Origin: an uncultured Dorea sp. | GTDB lineage: Bacteria; Bacillota; Clostridia; Lachnospirales; Lachnospiraceae | NCBI GenBank assembly: GCA_910584095.1 | Contig: CAJTYU010000005.1 | Span: 1 to 64,000, forward strand | Reading direction: 5' to 3' | Length of the DNA: 64,000 nucleotides | Part shown: piece after piece, positions 1 through 8,302 of the stretch | Layout of the letters: every line of letters begins with the position of its first letter | Numbering within the stretch: the stretch's first letter is position 1 | Translations under genes and position numbers: made by a program | The notes under the pieces: model-generated | The model's database searches: none | Told to the model about the DNA's origin: nothing | Seen by the model: only the letters and a program-made list of their open reading frames with translations

Positions 1-80
1 GACCTAATCGTTCATTGCTTAAATAACTTTTACAGACTTTTTTTCATAGTCCCCTTTCTTTCAATGTAGATCTTGCCTAC

Positions 81-731
81 TTATAGTCTTGAATATCCAA
101 AGCTGTTAACCAACGCCTCGATTCTCTCTCCCCGCTTGCACATCGGACAGTCAACCGTATTGTAAGCCTCATAATTTGGCAGGTCGCTTCCGGTAAATAA
201 TCTCTTGATCTCAATATCGCCGATCCTGCTGGCCGCACTGAAAATCGCACATACGCCCGCCAGCTTTCCACGGTAATAATTTACTGAATTTACCGCATGG
301 TTCAAGGTCTTTCCTGTGGTAACCGACGCGGCCAGAATCAGCACATTCATACCGCGCACCATTCTCTGCTGGTTATCCCGAAACATAATTTGTCCCAAAG
401 CATTATATTCTGGGGAAATAACCGAAATATTCTTTCCTTTATTTACAGAATACTGGTTCTTATCCGCCAGAATCTCTGCAATAAACGCTCCGATTACATT
501 CGTATCGTCCAGACATACGATGGAATCAATCGGTACGCTCACGTACTCGTCCGCCAGCTCCTTGGCAGCCTCTCTGGCGTTGTTGTGCCTCGTTTTAACA
601 GTAGACATATCAATATATGTATTCAGGTGGGAATTACTGGTCGCAAAGTGCCCTCGCATAATCTTGATACGCACCTTCGGGTTCTTGTGCTGGCGAAGAT
701 CCTCCATTTCCTGAATGAATTGATTATCCAT
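81..731 (-). CDS. phosphoribosyltransferase-like protein with altered PRPP loop
   Basis: A 216-residue protein with a type I phosphoribosyltransferase layout. The segment around residues 125-145, GMNVLILAASVTTGKTL, sits where the PRPP-binding loop lies in orotate-type PRTases. The usual pair of acidic residues ahead of the TTG turn is Ala-Ala here, so normal PRPP chemistry is doubtful. The C-terminus carries a CPMC pair that could bind metal. The start is the ATG at 731, with GGGAGG 7 nt upstream. It appears to be transcribed alone from an extended -10 box near 811. The fold assignment is fairly sure; the substrate is unknown, and a regulatory or nucleotide-sensing role is as likely as catalysis. 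Confidence 0.75.
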   Translation of the reverse strand: MDNQFIQEMEDLRQHKNPKVRIKIMRGHFATSNSHLNTYIDMSTVKTRHNNAREAAKELADEYVSVPIDSIVCLDDTNVIGAFIAEILADKNQYSVNKGKNISVISPEYNALGQIMFRDNQQRMVRGMNVLILAASVTTGKTLNHAVNSVNYYRGKLAGVCAIFSAASRIGDIEIKRLFTGSDLPNYEAYNTVDCPMCKRGERIEALVNSFGYSRL

Positions 732-810
732 ATGAATACCTCCCTTACATTTTCCGGGGCTGTCCTGATATTTTCCGTTCTTCTAAGAACATCCCGCTTT
801 CTTTGATTTT

Positions 811-816
811 ATTATA
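811..816 (-). promoter_or_regulatory. extended -10 box ahead of the PRTase-like gene
   Basis: Reading the minus strand, TGCTATAAT forms an extended -10 element about 80 nt upstream of the ATG at 731. No convincing -35 hexamer lies 17 nt upstream, only a run of T, which fits an extended -10 promoter. Confidence 0.45.
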
Positions 817-872
817 GCACAAATCAAAAAAAATGCACGAGCTTTTCATTTATTTTAACCTATTATTTACAA

Positions 873-1278
873 TTATTTGATTAAATTCTTTTTTAATCTG
901 TCAATTGCCTCTGCGCTCAGCCCGTTTTTCATCAGCAGTCCTACATAGTCCTCCTTCACCGCTCTCTTCAGGAATCCTTCCATCGTCTCCGGCGGCGACG
1001 CCAAGTAACAGCGGAGCTCTTCTGGGATCATGTCATACAGATGGTTTGCCGCCTGATATGTAGACGACACCTGGTAATCCGCTATGATATCCATAAAATC
1101 CACCCCGCATAACAGATAAATCATCGCGGACAATATGCCTGTACGGTCCTTCCCCGCTGAACAATGATAGAGCACCGCTCCCTCTTCAAGCCTTTCGGCA
1201 ATCGTTTTTAACAGATATGCCGCCCAGATCGCGGCAGTTATACAAATGTTCAAATGGAATCCTCTTTACATTCTCCAT
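873..1278 (-). pseudogene. tyrosine phosphatase remnant with internal deletion
   Basis: The C-terminal half of a Y_phosphatase3-type tyrosine/serine phosphatase is readable and keeps the HCSAGKDRTG signature loop (CX5R). A matching 5' end lies just upstream in another frame. From the ATG at 1278, which follows a GAGAGG site, about 20 codons read MENVKRIPFEHLYNCRDLGG. NCRDLGG is the typical N-terminal motif of this family. That frame then shifts and stops after ten more codons. Between the two motifs intact members have roughly 90-100 residues that are absent here, so an internal deletion fused the two ends out of frame. A TTG at 1253 could start the C-terminal frame, but the product would lack most of the fold. 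I call it a pseudogene. Confidence 0.8.
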
Positions 1279-1393
1279 ATACTTACCTCTCAATCTATAT
1301 GCCGTAGTATACTTTAAGAACAGTAGAAATGTTAAGTTCACATTATTGACTGGAAGACGCGGATAGAATCAGGAAACACCCGCTAAGTATACC

Positions 1394-1424
1394 CGCAGGG
1401 CATGCCGCAATGCATATCCCTGCG
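1394..1424 (-). terminator. hairpin downstream of ilvC
   Basis: CGCAGGG (1394-1400) pairs with CCCTGCG (1418-1424) about 15 nt past the ilvC stop codon. The tract after the stem on the minus strand is T-poor, so termination could be inefficient. Confidence 0.45.
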
Positions 1425-1437
1425 AGTCCTTGTGATA

Positions 1438-2457
1438 CTAATTGTTGATCAATTTATCGGAATCGCTCCAGCTGTAAAGCTTCCTTACTTCTTCGCCGGT
1501 CTTCTCCGCCGGGTGCTCTGCCGCAAGCTTCCTCATAGCCCTAAAGTGAGCCTGCCCGCCTGCTTGGGACATATCAAGCAGGAATTCCTTTGCAAATGAG
1601 CCGTCCTGGATATCAGAAAGGATCTTCTTCATTGCCTTTTTGGTATCTTCCGTAATAATCTTCGGCCCCGTGATATAATCGCCGTACTCAGCCGTATTAG
1701 AGATAGAATACCTCATTCCCGCAAAGCCGGATTCATAGATCAGGTCTACGATCAGTTTCATCTCATGCACGCACTCAAAGTATGCGTTCCTCGGGTCATA
1801 GCCTGCCTCTGTCAAAGTCTCAAAGCCTGCCTGCATCAGGGCGCAAACGCCGCCGCAGAGCACTGCCTGTTCCCCGAACAGGTCGGTCTCAGTTTCGGTT
1901 CTGAAGGTAGTCTCAAGAACGCCGGCCCTTGCCCCGCCGATGCCCGCCGCATATGCAAGCGCCTTATCAAGAGCCTTGCCTGTAGCATCCTGCTCTACCG
2001 CTACCAGACACGGAACGCCCTTGCCCGCCTGATACTCGCTTCTTACGGTGTGTCCCGGTCCCTTCGGCGCAATCATAGTAACGTCCACATTGGCCGGCGG
2101 TACGATCTGTCCGAAATGAATGTTAAATCCGTGAGCAAACATCAGCATATTTCCCTCTTCAAGATTTGGCTCGATGTCGTTTTTGTAAAGGGCGGCCTGT
2201 TTCTCATCGTTGATCAGAATCATAATGATATCCGCCTGTTTTGCAGCCTCTGCAGCCGTATAAACTTTCAATCCCTGCGCTTCTGCCTTTGCCCATGACT
2301 TGCTTCCCTCATAAAGGCCGACGATCACATCGCACCCTGACTCCTTTAAGTTCAGAGCATGCGCATGTCCCTGGCTCCCGTAACCGATAATTGCAATCTT
2401 TTTTCCTTCCAATTCTGCTAAATTGCAGTCCTCCTGATAAAAAATCTTTGCTGACAT
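1438..2457 (-). CDS. ilvC: ketol-acid reductoisomerase
   Basis: A 339-residue class I (short form) acetohydroxyacid isomeroreductase. It converts acetolactate or acetohydroxybutyrate to the dihydroxy acid in valine, isoleucine and leucine synthesis, using NAD(P)H and Mg2+. The Rossmann motif IGYGSQGHAHALNL is near residue 22. The knotted C-terminal domain has the metal-binding DLFGEQAVLCGG and the ECVHEMKLIVDLIYESG segment. The ATG at 2457 is chosen over an upstream in-frame start because AGGAGG lies 8 nt before it. It follows ilvN by about 100 nt and should share its promoter. No ilvB, ilvD or leuBCD is in the window. Confidence 0.96.
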   Translation of the reverse strand: MSAKIFYQEDCNLAELEGKKIAIIGYGSQGHAHALNLKESGCDVIVGLYEGSKSWAKAEAQGLKVYTAAEAAKQADIIMILINDEKQAALYKNDIEPNLEEGNMLMFAHGFNIHFGQIVPPANVDVTMIAPKGPGHTVRSEYQAGKGVPCLVAVEQDATGKALDKALAYAAGIGGARAGVLETTFRTETETDLFGEQAVLCGGVCALMQAGFETLTEAGYDPRNAYFECVHEMKLIVDLIYESGFAGMRYSISNTAEYGDYITGPKIITEDTKKAMKKILSDIQDGSFAKEFLLDMSQAGGQAHFRAMRKLAAEHPAEKTGEEVRKLYSWSDSDKLINN

Positions 2458-2563
2458 ATGTATCTTCCTCCTAATAAAATATAAATATATCGTCAAATGT
2501 ATCCGGCTTCCACAGCCGCATACATTGAGAGACCTCTTTCAAAACACTGTCCCCGCCCGCGTC

Positions 2564-3061
2564 TTAATCAATGAACGTTACATTCTCTATGCCGCGCTCC
2601 AGCCCGGTAATTCCGGTCCTTGCAAGCTCCAGGATCTCATAGCCGTCAAGAAGGTTTAAAAATGCCTCCAGCTTGGACTGGTTTCCCGTCAGCTCAAACA
2701 TCATACATTCCTTCTCCACATCCACTACCTTCGCCCGGAAAATGTCCGCAAGGGAAATCGCCTCCGCCCTCTGAGAGCCATTGGCGCGGATCTTAACCAT
2801 GATCAGCTCCCGGTATACGGAATTGTCCGGCTCAAGCACCTTAATCTCAATTACGTCCTCCAGCTTACGGATCTGATTCTCGATTTGGGACAGGATCAGA
2901 TCGTCCCCGCTTGTCACAATCGTTATGCGGGTAAATCGGGGATCCGCCGTCACTCCAGCCGTAATACTGTCCACGTTATAGCCCCGCCTGCTGAACAATC
3001 CCGCGATCCTGCTCAAAATACCTGGATTATTATCTACCAGCAGTGATAAAACTCTTTGCAT
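2564..3061 (-). CDS. ilvN: acetolactate synthase small (regulatory) subunit
   Basis: A 165-residue regulatory subunit of acetohydroxyacid synthase. The N-terminal ACT domain starts LSLLVDNNPGILSRIAGLFS, followed by the NVDSITAG stretch; a second ACT-like half fills residues 75-160. In the family it binds the large subunit IlvB and confers valine feedback inhibition. No ilvB lies next to it, so the catalytic subunit must be encoded elsewhere. The gene heads the ilvN-ilvC operon with a strong sigmaA promoter. AGGAGG lies 8 nt ahead of the ATG. Confidence 0.95.
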   Translation of the reverse strand: MQRVLSLLVDNNPGILSRIAGLFSRRGYNVDSITAGVTADPRFTRITIVTSGDDLILSQIENQIRKLEDVIEIKVLEPDNSVYRELIMVKIRANGSQRAEAISLADIFRAKVVDVEKECMMFELTGNQSKLEAFLNLLDGYEILELARTGITGLERGIENVTFID

Positions 3062-3088
3062 ACTGCACCTCCTGATCTTATTTTATCC

Positions 3089-3112
3089 AAAAACAGAGTG
3101 CGTTCTGTTTTT
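3089..3112. promoter_or_regulatory. palindrome over the ilvN transcription start
   Basis: AAAAACAGA (3089-3097) and TCTGTTTTT (3104-3112) form a perfect 9-bp inverted repeat with a 6-nt centre. It covers the predicted start site of ilvN-ilvC, which is the position of a repressor operator. The regulator is not identifiable from this window. Confidence 0.5.
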
Positions 3113-3114
3113 AA

Positions 3115-3143
3115 ATCATATCAATATAGTTTCGATTTGTCAA
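3115..3143 (-). promoter_or_regulatory. ilvN-ilvC promoter
   Basis: On the minus strand TTGACA (3143-3138) and TATGAT (3120-3115) are separated by exactly 17 nt. This near-consensus sigmaA promoter puts the start of transcription at about 3108, some 45 nt before the ilvN ATG. Confidence 0.85.
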
Positions 3144-3186
3144 GTATCTGGAGAAACTTTTATTTCAGCAGCCAACGCCATGCATA

Positions 3187-5007
3187 CTATGACTCGTTCT
3201 GGATGCGCTCCTTAAGCTCGTTCAAATACATCCACCGCTCCATTTTCTCTTCCAGCTCTTTTTCCGTCTGTTCCTTCTCCTTCATAAGCTCCGAAAGCTT
3301 CGCAGAATTTGTGGCGTTTTTCAAGATTTCCCCATCAATCCCCTCTGCCTTCTCTTCAAGCCCGGCGATCACTTCATCGATCGTCTCAAATTCCTTCTGT
3401 TCTTTATAGGAGAATTTCAGTTTCTGGGGACGGTTCTGCTTCCATGCCTTTCCGGAAGCTTCCTTTTCCTGCGCTTTATCCTTAACCCCGCAGCCTTTCT
3501 TCCCCGGCGCGTCCTCTGGGGAAGCTTCCGCCAGACATCTCCGCTCCCTCGCCTCCAGATAATCCGTATATCCTCCCTCATACTGGGTCAGCTTCCCATC
3601 GCCCTCGAAGGCAAAGATGCGGTCTGCGATATTATCCAGAAAATATCGGTCATGGGACACCGTAATGATAATTCCTGCAAAAGAGCCCAAGAAGTCTTCC
3701 AGTATCGTAAGCGTAGGAATATCCAGATTATTTCCCGGCTCGTCCAGAATCAAGACGTTCACCTCTTTGCAGAGCACACCCAGAAGATAGAGCCTGCGCT
3801 TCTCGCCCCCAGACAGCTTCCCGATGGGCGCATACTGCATATCCGGAGTGAACAAAAACCTCTCCAGCATTGCCGAGGCGCTTAGCCTTCCCTCGCTGGT
3901 CTGGATAAACTCCGCAATGTCTTTCACATAATCAATCACTCTTTTTTTGCCGTCCATCTCCTGCTCTTCCTGAGCAAAATAGCCAATCTTCACAGTCTCG
4001 CCGATCTCAATGCTGCCGCTGTCCGGAACCGCTTCCCCGGCTATCATCTTAAGCAGCGTGGATTTGCCGCAGCCGTTTGGCCCCACAATCCCAAGCCTCT
4101 GGTTTTTCAAAAAAGTATAGTCAAACTCCTTCACCAGCGCCTGGCCGCCGTACTTCTTTGTTACCCGGTGAAGCTCTATGGTCTTCTTCCCCATGCGGGC
4201 AGTGACGGCATCCAGCTCTACGGTTTGGTCAGATACCGGCGCCTGTCCGTTCTTTAACGCCTCCAGCCGCATAAGCCTTGCCTGCTGTTTGGTACTTCTC
4301 GCCCGGCAGCCCCTCTTTGCCCATTCCAGCTCCATGCGCAGTATGCTCTGCCGTTTGCGCTCTGTGGCTAGCTCCATTTCCTCACGCTCCGCCTTAAGCT
4401 TCAGAAAACCGGAATAATCCGCATCATAGCCGTACAATTTCCCATGACTGATTTCCAAAATGCGATTTGTAACCTTATCCAGAAAATACCGGTCGTGGGT
4501 AACCATAAGGAGCGTCCCCCGGAAACTTCGCAGATAATCCTCCAGCCACCGGATCATCTCTTCATCCAAATGGTTGGTAGGCTCATCCAAAATAAGCAGA
4601 TCAAACTCTCCGGCAAGCGCCTTCGAAAGAGCCGCCCTTCTTCTCTGTCCGCCGGACAGTTCTCCCATCTTCACAGAACAATCCATGATACCAAGCTGGT
4701 TTAAAATACTCTGTACCTTCCATCCCGCATCCGGCGCTCCCGCCATGGCATATTCTTCCACAGACTGATCCGGCAGATATCCCGGATTCTGAGAAAGAGC
4801 AGCAATCTTTATCCCGTTCTGCCTGACAATCTGCCCCGCGTCCGGATGCTCTTCTCCCATTACCAGCCGCAAAAGGGTCGTTTTCCCCATACCGTTGATG
4901 CCGACGATACCGATCTTATCTCCATCCTGAATCCCAAAGGAAACGTCTTCAAAGATTGTTTTATCTCCGTATATCTTGCTGACATGCTCAATATTTATAA
5001 TGCTCAT
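3187..5007 (-). CDS. uup: ABC-F ATPase, Uup type
   Basis: A 606-residue protein with two ABC ATPase cassettes and no membrane segments. The Walker A motifs are GINGMGKTTLL and GPNGCGKSTLL, and the signatures are LSGGQRRRAALS and LSGGEKRRLYLL. The first Walker B is the normal LDEPTNHLD, but the second is LDEPGNNLD, with Gly replacing the usual Thr. The C-terminal KLKFSYKEQKEFE stretch followed by a coiled coil is typical of Uup, linked in other bacteria to ribosome function and branched-DNA stability. It starts 27 nt after the ROK regulator gene and is probably cotranscribed. An antibiotic-resistance role is less likely because the Uup tail is present. Confidence 0.88.
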   Translation of the reverse strand: MSIINIEHVSKIYGDKTIFEDVSFGIQDGDKIGIVGINGMGKTTLLRLVMGEEHPDAGQIVRQNGIKIAALSQNPGYLPDQSVEEYAMAGAPDAGWKVQSILNQLGIMDCSVKMGELSGGQRRRAALSKALAGEFDLLILDEPTNHLDEEMIRWLEDYLRSFRGTLLMVTHDRYFLDKVTNRILEISHGKLYGYDADYSGFLKLKAEREEMELATERKRQSILRMELEWAKRGCRARSTKQQARLMRLEALKNGQAPVSDQTVELDAVTARMGKKTIELHRVTKKYGGQALVKEFDYTFLKNQRLGIVGPNGCGKSTLLKMIAGEAVPDSGSIEIGETVKIGYFAQEEQEMDGKKRVIDYVKDIAEFIQTSEGRLSASAMLERFLFTPDMQYAPIGKLSGGEKRRLYLLGVLCKEVNVLILDEPGNNLDIPTLTILEDFLGSFAGIIITVSHDRYFLDNIADRIFAFEGDGKLTQYEGGYTDYLEARERRCLAEASPEDAPGKKGCGVKDKAQEKEASGKAWKQNRPQKLKFSYKEQKEFETIDEVIAGLEEKAEGIDGEILKNATNSAKLSELMKEKEQTEKELEEKMERWMYLNELKERIQNES

Positions 5008-5034
5008 CCCGTTTGTTCTCCCTGTGTAAAAAAA

Positions 5035-6150
5035 CTATTCCAAAACCCTGCTTCCGAATTTCTCCAGAGCCAGAAGCGCAGCTCCAAGAGCTCCCGCCTG
5101 TTCCCCTCTTTCAGCACCCGCCGTATGAAGATAGTCAATGTCCCTTGCGAATCGGTCATACCTTGACGCCTTTTCCCGCAGACGTTCCAGATAAGGCTTA
5201 AGATATGCTCCCATTTCCCCGCCGATTACAATCTTCACATCCAGGGCCATCCTAAGATTTGTTGCCAGAATAGCCAGATATTCCAAATATTCCTCCCATA
5301 TCTGAACCGCTTCTGCTTCTCCTTTTTCCAAACGCCGAAAAAAATGTTCCAGCGGTTCTTCTCCTGACAGCACATTCGGTGAAAGATACGCGTCTGCACA
5401 TCCGGCTTTTCCGCAATAGCACATCCGTCCCTTTGGAACAAGCACCATGTGCCCTACCTCCCCGGCCCGGTACCCCTCTCCGGTCAGAAGCCGTCCGTCC
5501 TGCACCAAGGCGCCGCCCACAGTCTTGTTCAGTGAAATATACATATAGTCAGGGCATTCTAAAGACAGCTCCGCAATACTCAGGCAATTGGCATCATTTT
5601 CCACAATCAGAGGATAGGGAATGGTCCTGCCGAACCGGTCCAGACTCACATATTCCAGTCCGAAAATATGAGACTGCACAATCCACCCGGCTTCCATATC
5701 GATAATACCGGGAAAGGAAATCCCCACGCCAAGGATCCTGCTCTTAAAGCGCCCCTTCTTAAGCAGCATTTCCAGCTCGCCGCCAATCCTCTCGTAAATC
5801 TCCGGCTCATCCCTATACTTTAAAGGCACGCTTCTTTTCGCCGCGGTTTCTCCCATCAGATCCGCTACTGCAAATTCTACATGGCTGGTAGTAATATCAA
5901 TCCCCGCGCAATATCCCGCTTTTCGGTTTATCCTGATTTTCCTTGCCCTGCGGCCTCCGGTAGACTCGACAGCTTCCCCTTCCTCAAGTATCCCCCGCTC
6001 CATCATCTCATTTACATTCTGCAGCGTAGTAGGCATGCTGAGCCGAAGAGCGGCGGAAATCTCCTGTTTTGTCATATCCTCCCGCCTGCGCAGGAGGTTT
6101 AAAATCCGTTCCTGATTGTTCGCTTTGATATTTCCGGTATGTTTCGGCAT
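5035..6150 (-). CDS. ROK-family transcriptional regulator
   Basis: A 371-residue protein with an N-terminal winged helix (about residues 10-65, starting NQERILNLLRRREDMTKQEI) and a C-terminal ROK sugar-kinase-like domain. The ROK zinc motif reads CYCGKAGC, followed by ADAYLSP where kinases of the family often have an acidic residue. Such proteins (XylR/NagC/Mlc group) are sugar-responsive repressors. The ATG at 6150 is preferred to the GTG at 6159 because GAGG lies at proper distance from it. It reads away from the sorbitol operon and stands upstream of the ABC-F gene, so its target is not obvious. A palindrome in its own promoter suggests autoregulation. Confidence 0.87.
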   Translation of the reverse strand: MPKHTGNIKANNQERILNLLRRREDMTKQEISAALRLSMPTTLQNVNEMMERGILEEGEAVESTGGRRARKIRINRKAGYCAGIDITTSHVEFAVADLMGETAAKRSVPLKYRDEPEIYERIGGELEMLLKKGRFKSRILGVGISFPGIIDMEAGWIVQSHIFGLEYVSLDRFGRTIPYPLIVENDANCLSIAELSLECPDYMYISLNKTVGGALVQDGRLLTGEGYRAGEVGHMVLVPKGRMCYCGKAGCADAYLSPNVLSGEEPLEHFFRRLEKGEAEAVQIWEEYLEYLAILATNLRMALDVKIVIGGEMGAYLKPYLERLREKASRYDRFARDIDYLHTAGAERGEQAGALGAALLALEKFGSRVLE

Positions 6151-6188
6151 ATCCCTCACCTCTTTTGCTAAACACTTAACCGAAGTAC

Positions 6189-6218
6189 ATTATACTTGTT
6201 CCTTGCATTAACTGCAAG
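6189..6218 (-). promoter_or_regulatory. ROK gene promoter with palindrome at -35
   Basis: The minus strand carries TTGCAG (6217-6212), a 17-nt spacer and TATAAT (6194-6189). The -35 box is embedded in the palindrome CTTGCA-N5-TGCAAG (6202-6218), a plausible operator for the ROK protein itself. Confidence 0.7.
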
Positions 6219-6230
6219 CGGCTGCTGCAA

Positions 6231-6275
6231 GAAAATACCGCCGGCATCCATTTTCATGAACCCAGCGGTATTTTC
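6231..6275 (-). terminator. sorbitol operon terminator
   Basis: GAAAATACCGC (6231-6241) and GCGGTATTTTC (6265-6275) form an 11-bp stem just past the srlB stop codon. The minus-strand transcript ends the stem with a U-rich tract. Confidence 0.75.
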
Positions 6276-6287
6276 TTTATGAGAGAC

Positions 6288-6653
6288 TTATATTTCTAAT
6301 ATCTGGATAACTGTTCCAACCTTAATATCCGGCAGCGGCCTCTGCTCCACGCAGATGGTACCCGGAAGTTCTGCAGCGGCGTCTCCGTTGAAGTTTACGG
6401 TACAATGGCCGAGGCCGGCCAGCGTAACCGGCGCCTCTTCCCCAACAGCCGTAATCTTATATTCATTCTCATCAATTTTAAGAATCTGCCCTGCTGCAAT
6501 CGTCCCGTTAATCGGATTCACATTAATTGAATAACAATAATCTCTTAATTCCTCCGGAGCGTTATCCCCGAACAGGATAAACATATTGGAATCCTGAAAT
6601 TCCTTTACACATGCGCCTAATGCTTTTACCTTATTTTCATATATCACTTTCAT
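6288..6653 (-). CDS. srlB: PTS sorbitol transporter subunit IIA
   Basis: A 121-residue EIIA of the glucitol/sorbitol class, close to the 123 residues usual for SrlB. It takes phosphate from HPr and passes it to the IIB domain of SrlE. The segment LAGLGHCTVNFNG holds the family histidine, and the C-terminus ends in a VGTVIQILEI beta strand. The ATG at 6653 has GGAGG 7 nt upstream; a TTG two codons earlier is a poorer start. It is the last gene of the operon, 20 nt after srlE and followed by a hairpin terminator. Confidence 0.93.
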   Translation of the reverse strand: MKVIYENKVKALGACVKEFQDSNMFILFGDNAPEELRDYCYSINVNPINGTIAAGQILKIDENEYKITAVGEEAPVTLAGLGHCTVNFNGDAAAELPGTICVEQRPLPDIKVGTVIQILEI

Positions 6654-6674
6654 TGCCAATCCTCCAAACGATTT

Positions 6675-7694
6675 TTAATATAATCCAAAGCTTGCCGCAT
6701 AAGCCAAAAGCACTCTTATCCAGCCTGTTGCAAAACGAGAGTACATCACGGATACAACGCCGACCTCAATCGTCTCTGTCTCAGCCTCTGCAAGCCCTAA
6801 GCCTACCGGGATAAAGTCGCAGGCGCCCTGCGTATTGATTGCAAACAATGCAGGCAGCGCAAGCTGAGGCGCGATATTTCCCTTTCCAATCTCCGCCCCC
6901 ACAAGCGTCCCTACGATCTGTGCGATAACCGCTCCGGGACCGAGCAATGCGGAAAGCCCGGGAATAGAACAAACAATACCAAGGATCAGCAGCCCGCCGA
7001 TATTTCCCGCAAGGGGAGTCAGAATAGAGGCAAAGGCGTCGCCGAATCCGGAACCGTTGATAATACCAATCAAAAGGGATACGAATCCCATAAAGGGAAG
7101 CAGTGTAGTAATACAGGTCTGGATCGCGTCTCTTGCGGCCTGATAGAAGGTATTTACCACCTTGCTGGCCCCCAGCCCAATCACCGTTACAAGGCTCTTC
7201 TTTTCCTGACTTGCAAGCGTCTCGGAAACTTTCATGTCAGCGCTGTATTTCACGCCTTCCGTCTTCTTTTCCTCTGTTTCTGGCTTGTTTTCTACTGCGG
7301 GCGCTGCCGCCTCTGTCCCGTCCGCGGGAGAAATCTGCTTAGAAGTTACTGCGGACGCATAAATATCTTCTGTAATAAACTGTGCCATCGGACCCGACTT
7401 GCCCACCGGCATCACATTAATGGTAGGAATCCGTTTCTTTGGGTAAATTCCGCATCGAAGCGTTCCTCCGCAGTCTATAATAACCAGCGCCAGTTCTTCC
7501 TCCGGGCAGTTTGTCTTGAACCCGTTTACCGGCTCAAGCCCAGTAAGCTCTACGATCTTTGCCAGACATTCCGGTTCTGCGCCGCCGCCGGTAATATACA
7601 TCACCTTATTGCGCTGCTCGGTAGGCGTAATCGTAAGCGGACCCCCGAAACCACCTGAGCCATGTTCCACACGAATTGATCTATATTCTGCCAT
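6675..7694 (-). CDS. srlE: PTS sorbitol transporter subunit IIBC
   Basis: A 339-residue protein. The N-terminal IIB domain (residues 1-110) contains DCGGTLRCGIYPKKR, where a cysteine accepts phosphate. A poorly conserved, charged linker (about 120-170) leads to hydrophobic membrane segments of the IIC part (about 175-339). With SrlA it forms the membrane channel that imports sorbitol as sorbitol 6-phosphate. GGAGG precedes the ATG. It is 16 nt from srlA. Confidence 0.94.
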   Translation of the reverse strand: MAEYRSIRVEHGSGGFGGPLTITPTEQRNKVMYITGGGAEPECLAKIVELTGLEPVNGFKTNCPEEELALVIIDCGGTLRCGIYPKKRIPTINVMPVGKSGPMAQFITEDIYASAVTSKQISPADGTEAAAPAVENKPETEEKKTEGVKYSADMKVSETLASQEKKSLVTVIGLGASKVVNTFYQAARDAIQTCITTLLPFMGFVSLLIGIINGSGFGDAFASILTPLAGNIGGLLILGIVCSIPGLSALLGPGAVIAQIVGTLVGAEIGKGNIAPQLALPALFAINTQGACDFIPVGLGLAEAETETIEVGVVSVMYSRFATGWIRVLLAYAASFGLY

Positions 7695-7710
7695 GATAAA
7701 ATCCTCCTTA

Positions 7711-8259
7711 TTATTTCACCTTAATTTCTCTGCTAAGCTTTACGCCCTGCTGTTTCTCAACTAATTTTGTGGTAAACTCTGTCGCCCAGCCGGAAATAAA
7801 GTTCGCGATCAGACCGACTAACAGATACCGTACTGCAAGAGGCGCCGTACTAAGCCCAAGCGCCGTAATTCCATTTGCAATGCCCAGCCAGATAAACAGC
7901 TCGGAAGCATTGATATGTGGGAAAAGACCGTTATTGGTGTGACAGTGGTACGTTGCCGACGCATAATAACAAGGTTTGTAAAATTCCGGCATAAACTTAC
8001 CGATTGACAGCGCCATCGGATTTCCAAGCATAAACGCGCTTACGAATGGCAGAACCATATATCTTAAAACCGGGTTTCCGGTGCACACCTGCGCAACCTT
8101 TTCAATCTTTTCATCACCCACCAGCGCGATGATCGCATTCATCAGAGTCAGCAGCATTACAATCGTAGGAATGATCCCGGTTACCCAGCTTACAAACTGC
8201 GCTCCGCCCAAGTTAAACAAATTCATAAAGCCAGAGGCTAAATTTACGATAAAATCCAT
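7711..8259 (-). CDS. srlA: PTS sorbitol transporter subunit IIC2
   Basis: A 182-residue hydrophobic protein of the SrlA/GutA family, close to the family's usual length. It has several transmembrane helices, for example residues 25-50 and 65-85, and the typical stretch FMPEFYKPCYYASATYHCH. It forms the sorbitol-conducting membrane part together with SrlE. An AAAGGTGG ribosome site precedes the ATG. It lies between gutM and srlE in the sorbitol operon. Confidence 0.93.
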   Translation of the reverse strand: MDFIVNLASGFMNLFNLGGAQFVSWVTGIIPTIVMLLTLMNAIIALVGDEKIEKVAQVCTGNPVLRYMVLPFVSAFMLGNPMALSIGKFMPEFYKPCYYASATYHCHTNNGLFPHINASELFIWLGIANGITALGLSTAPLAVRYLLVGLIANFISGWATEFTTKLVEKQQGVKLSREIKVK

Positions 8260-8302
8260 AATAATCCACCTTTCTACTGTATTATTTTACTCTAATACCT
8301 TC

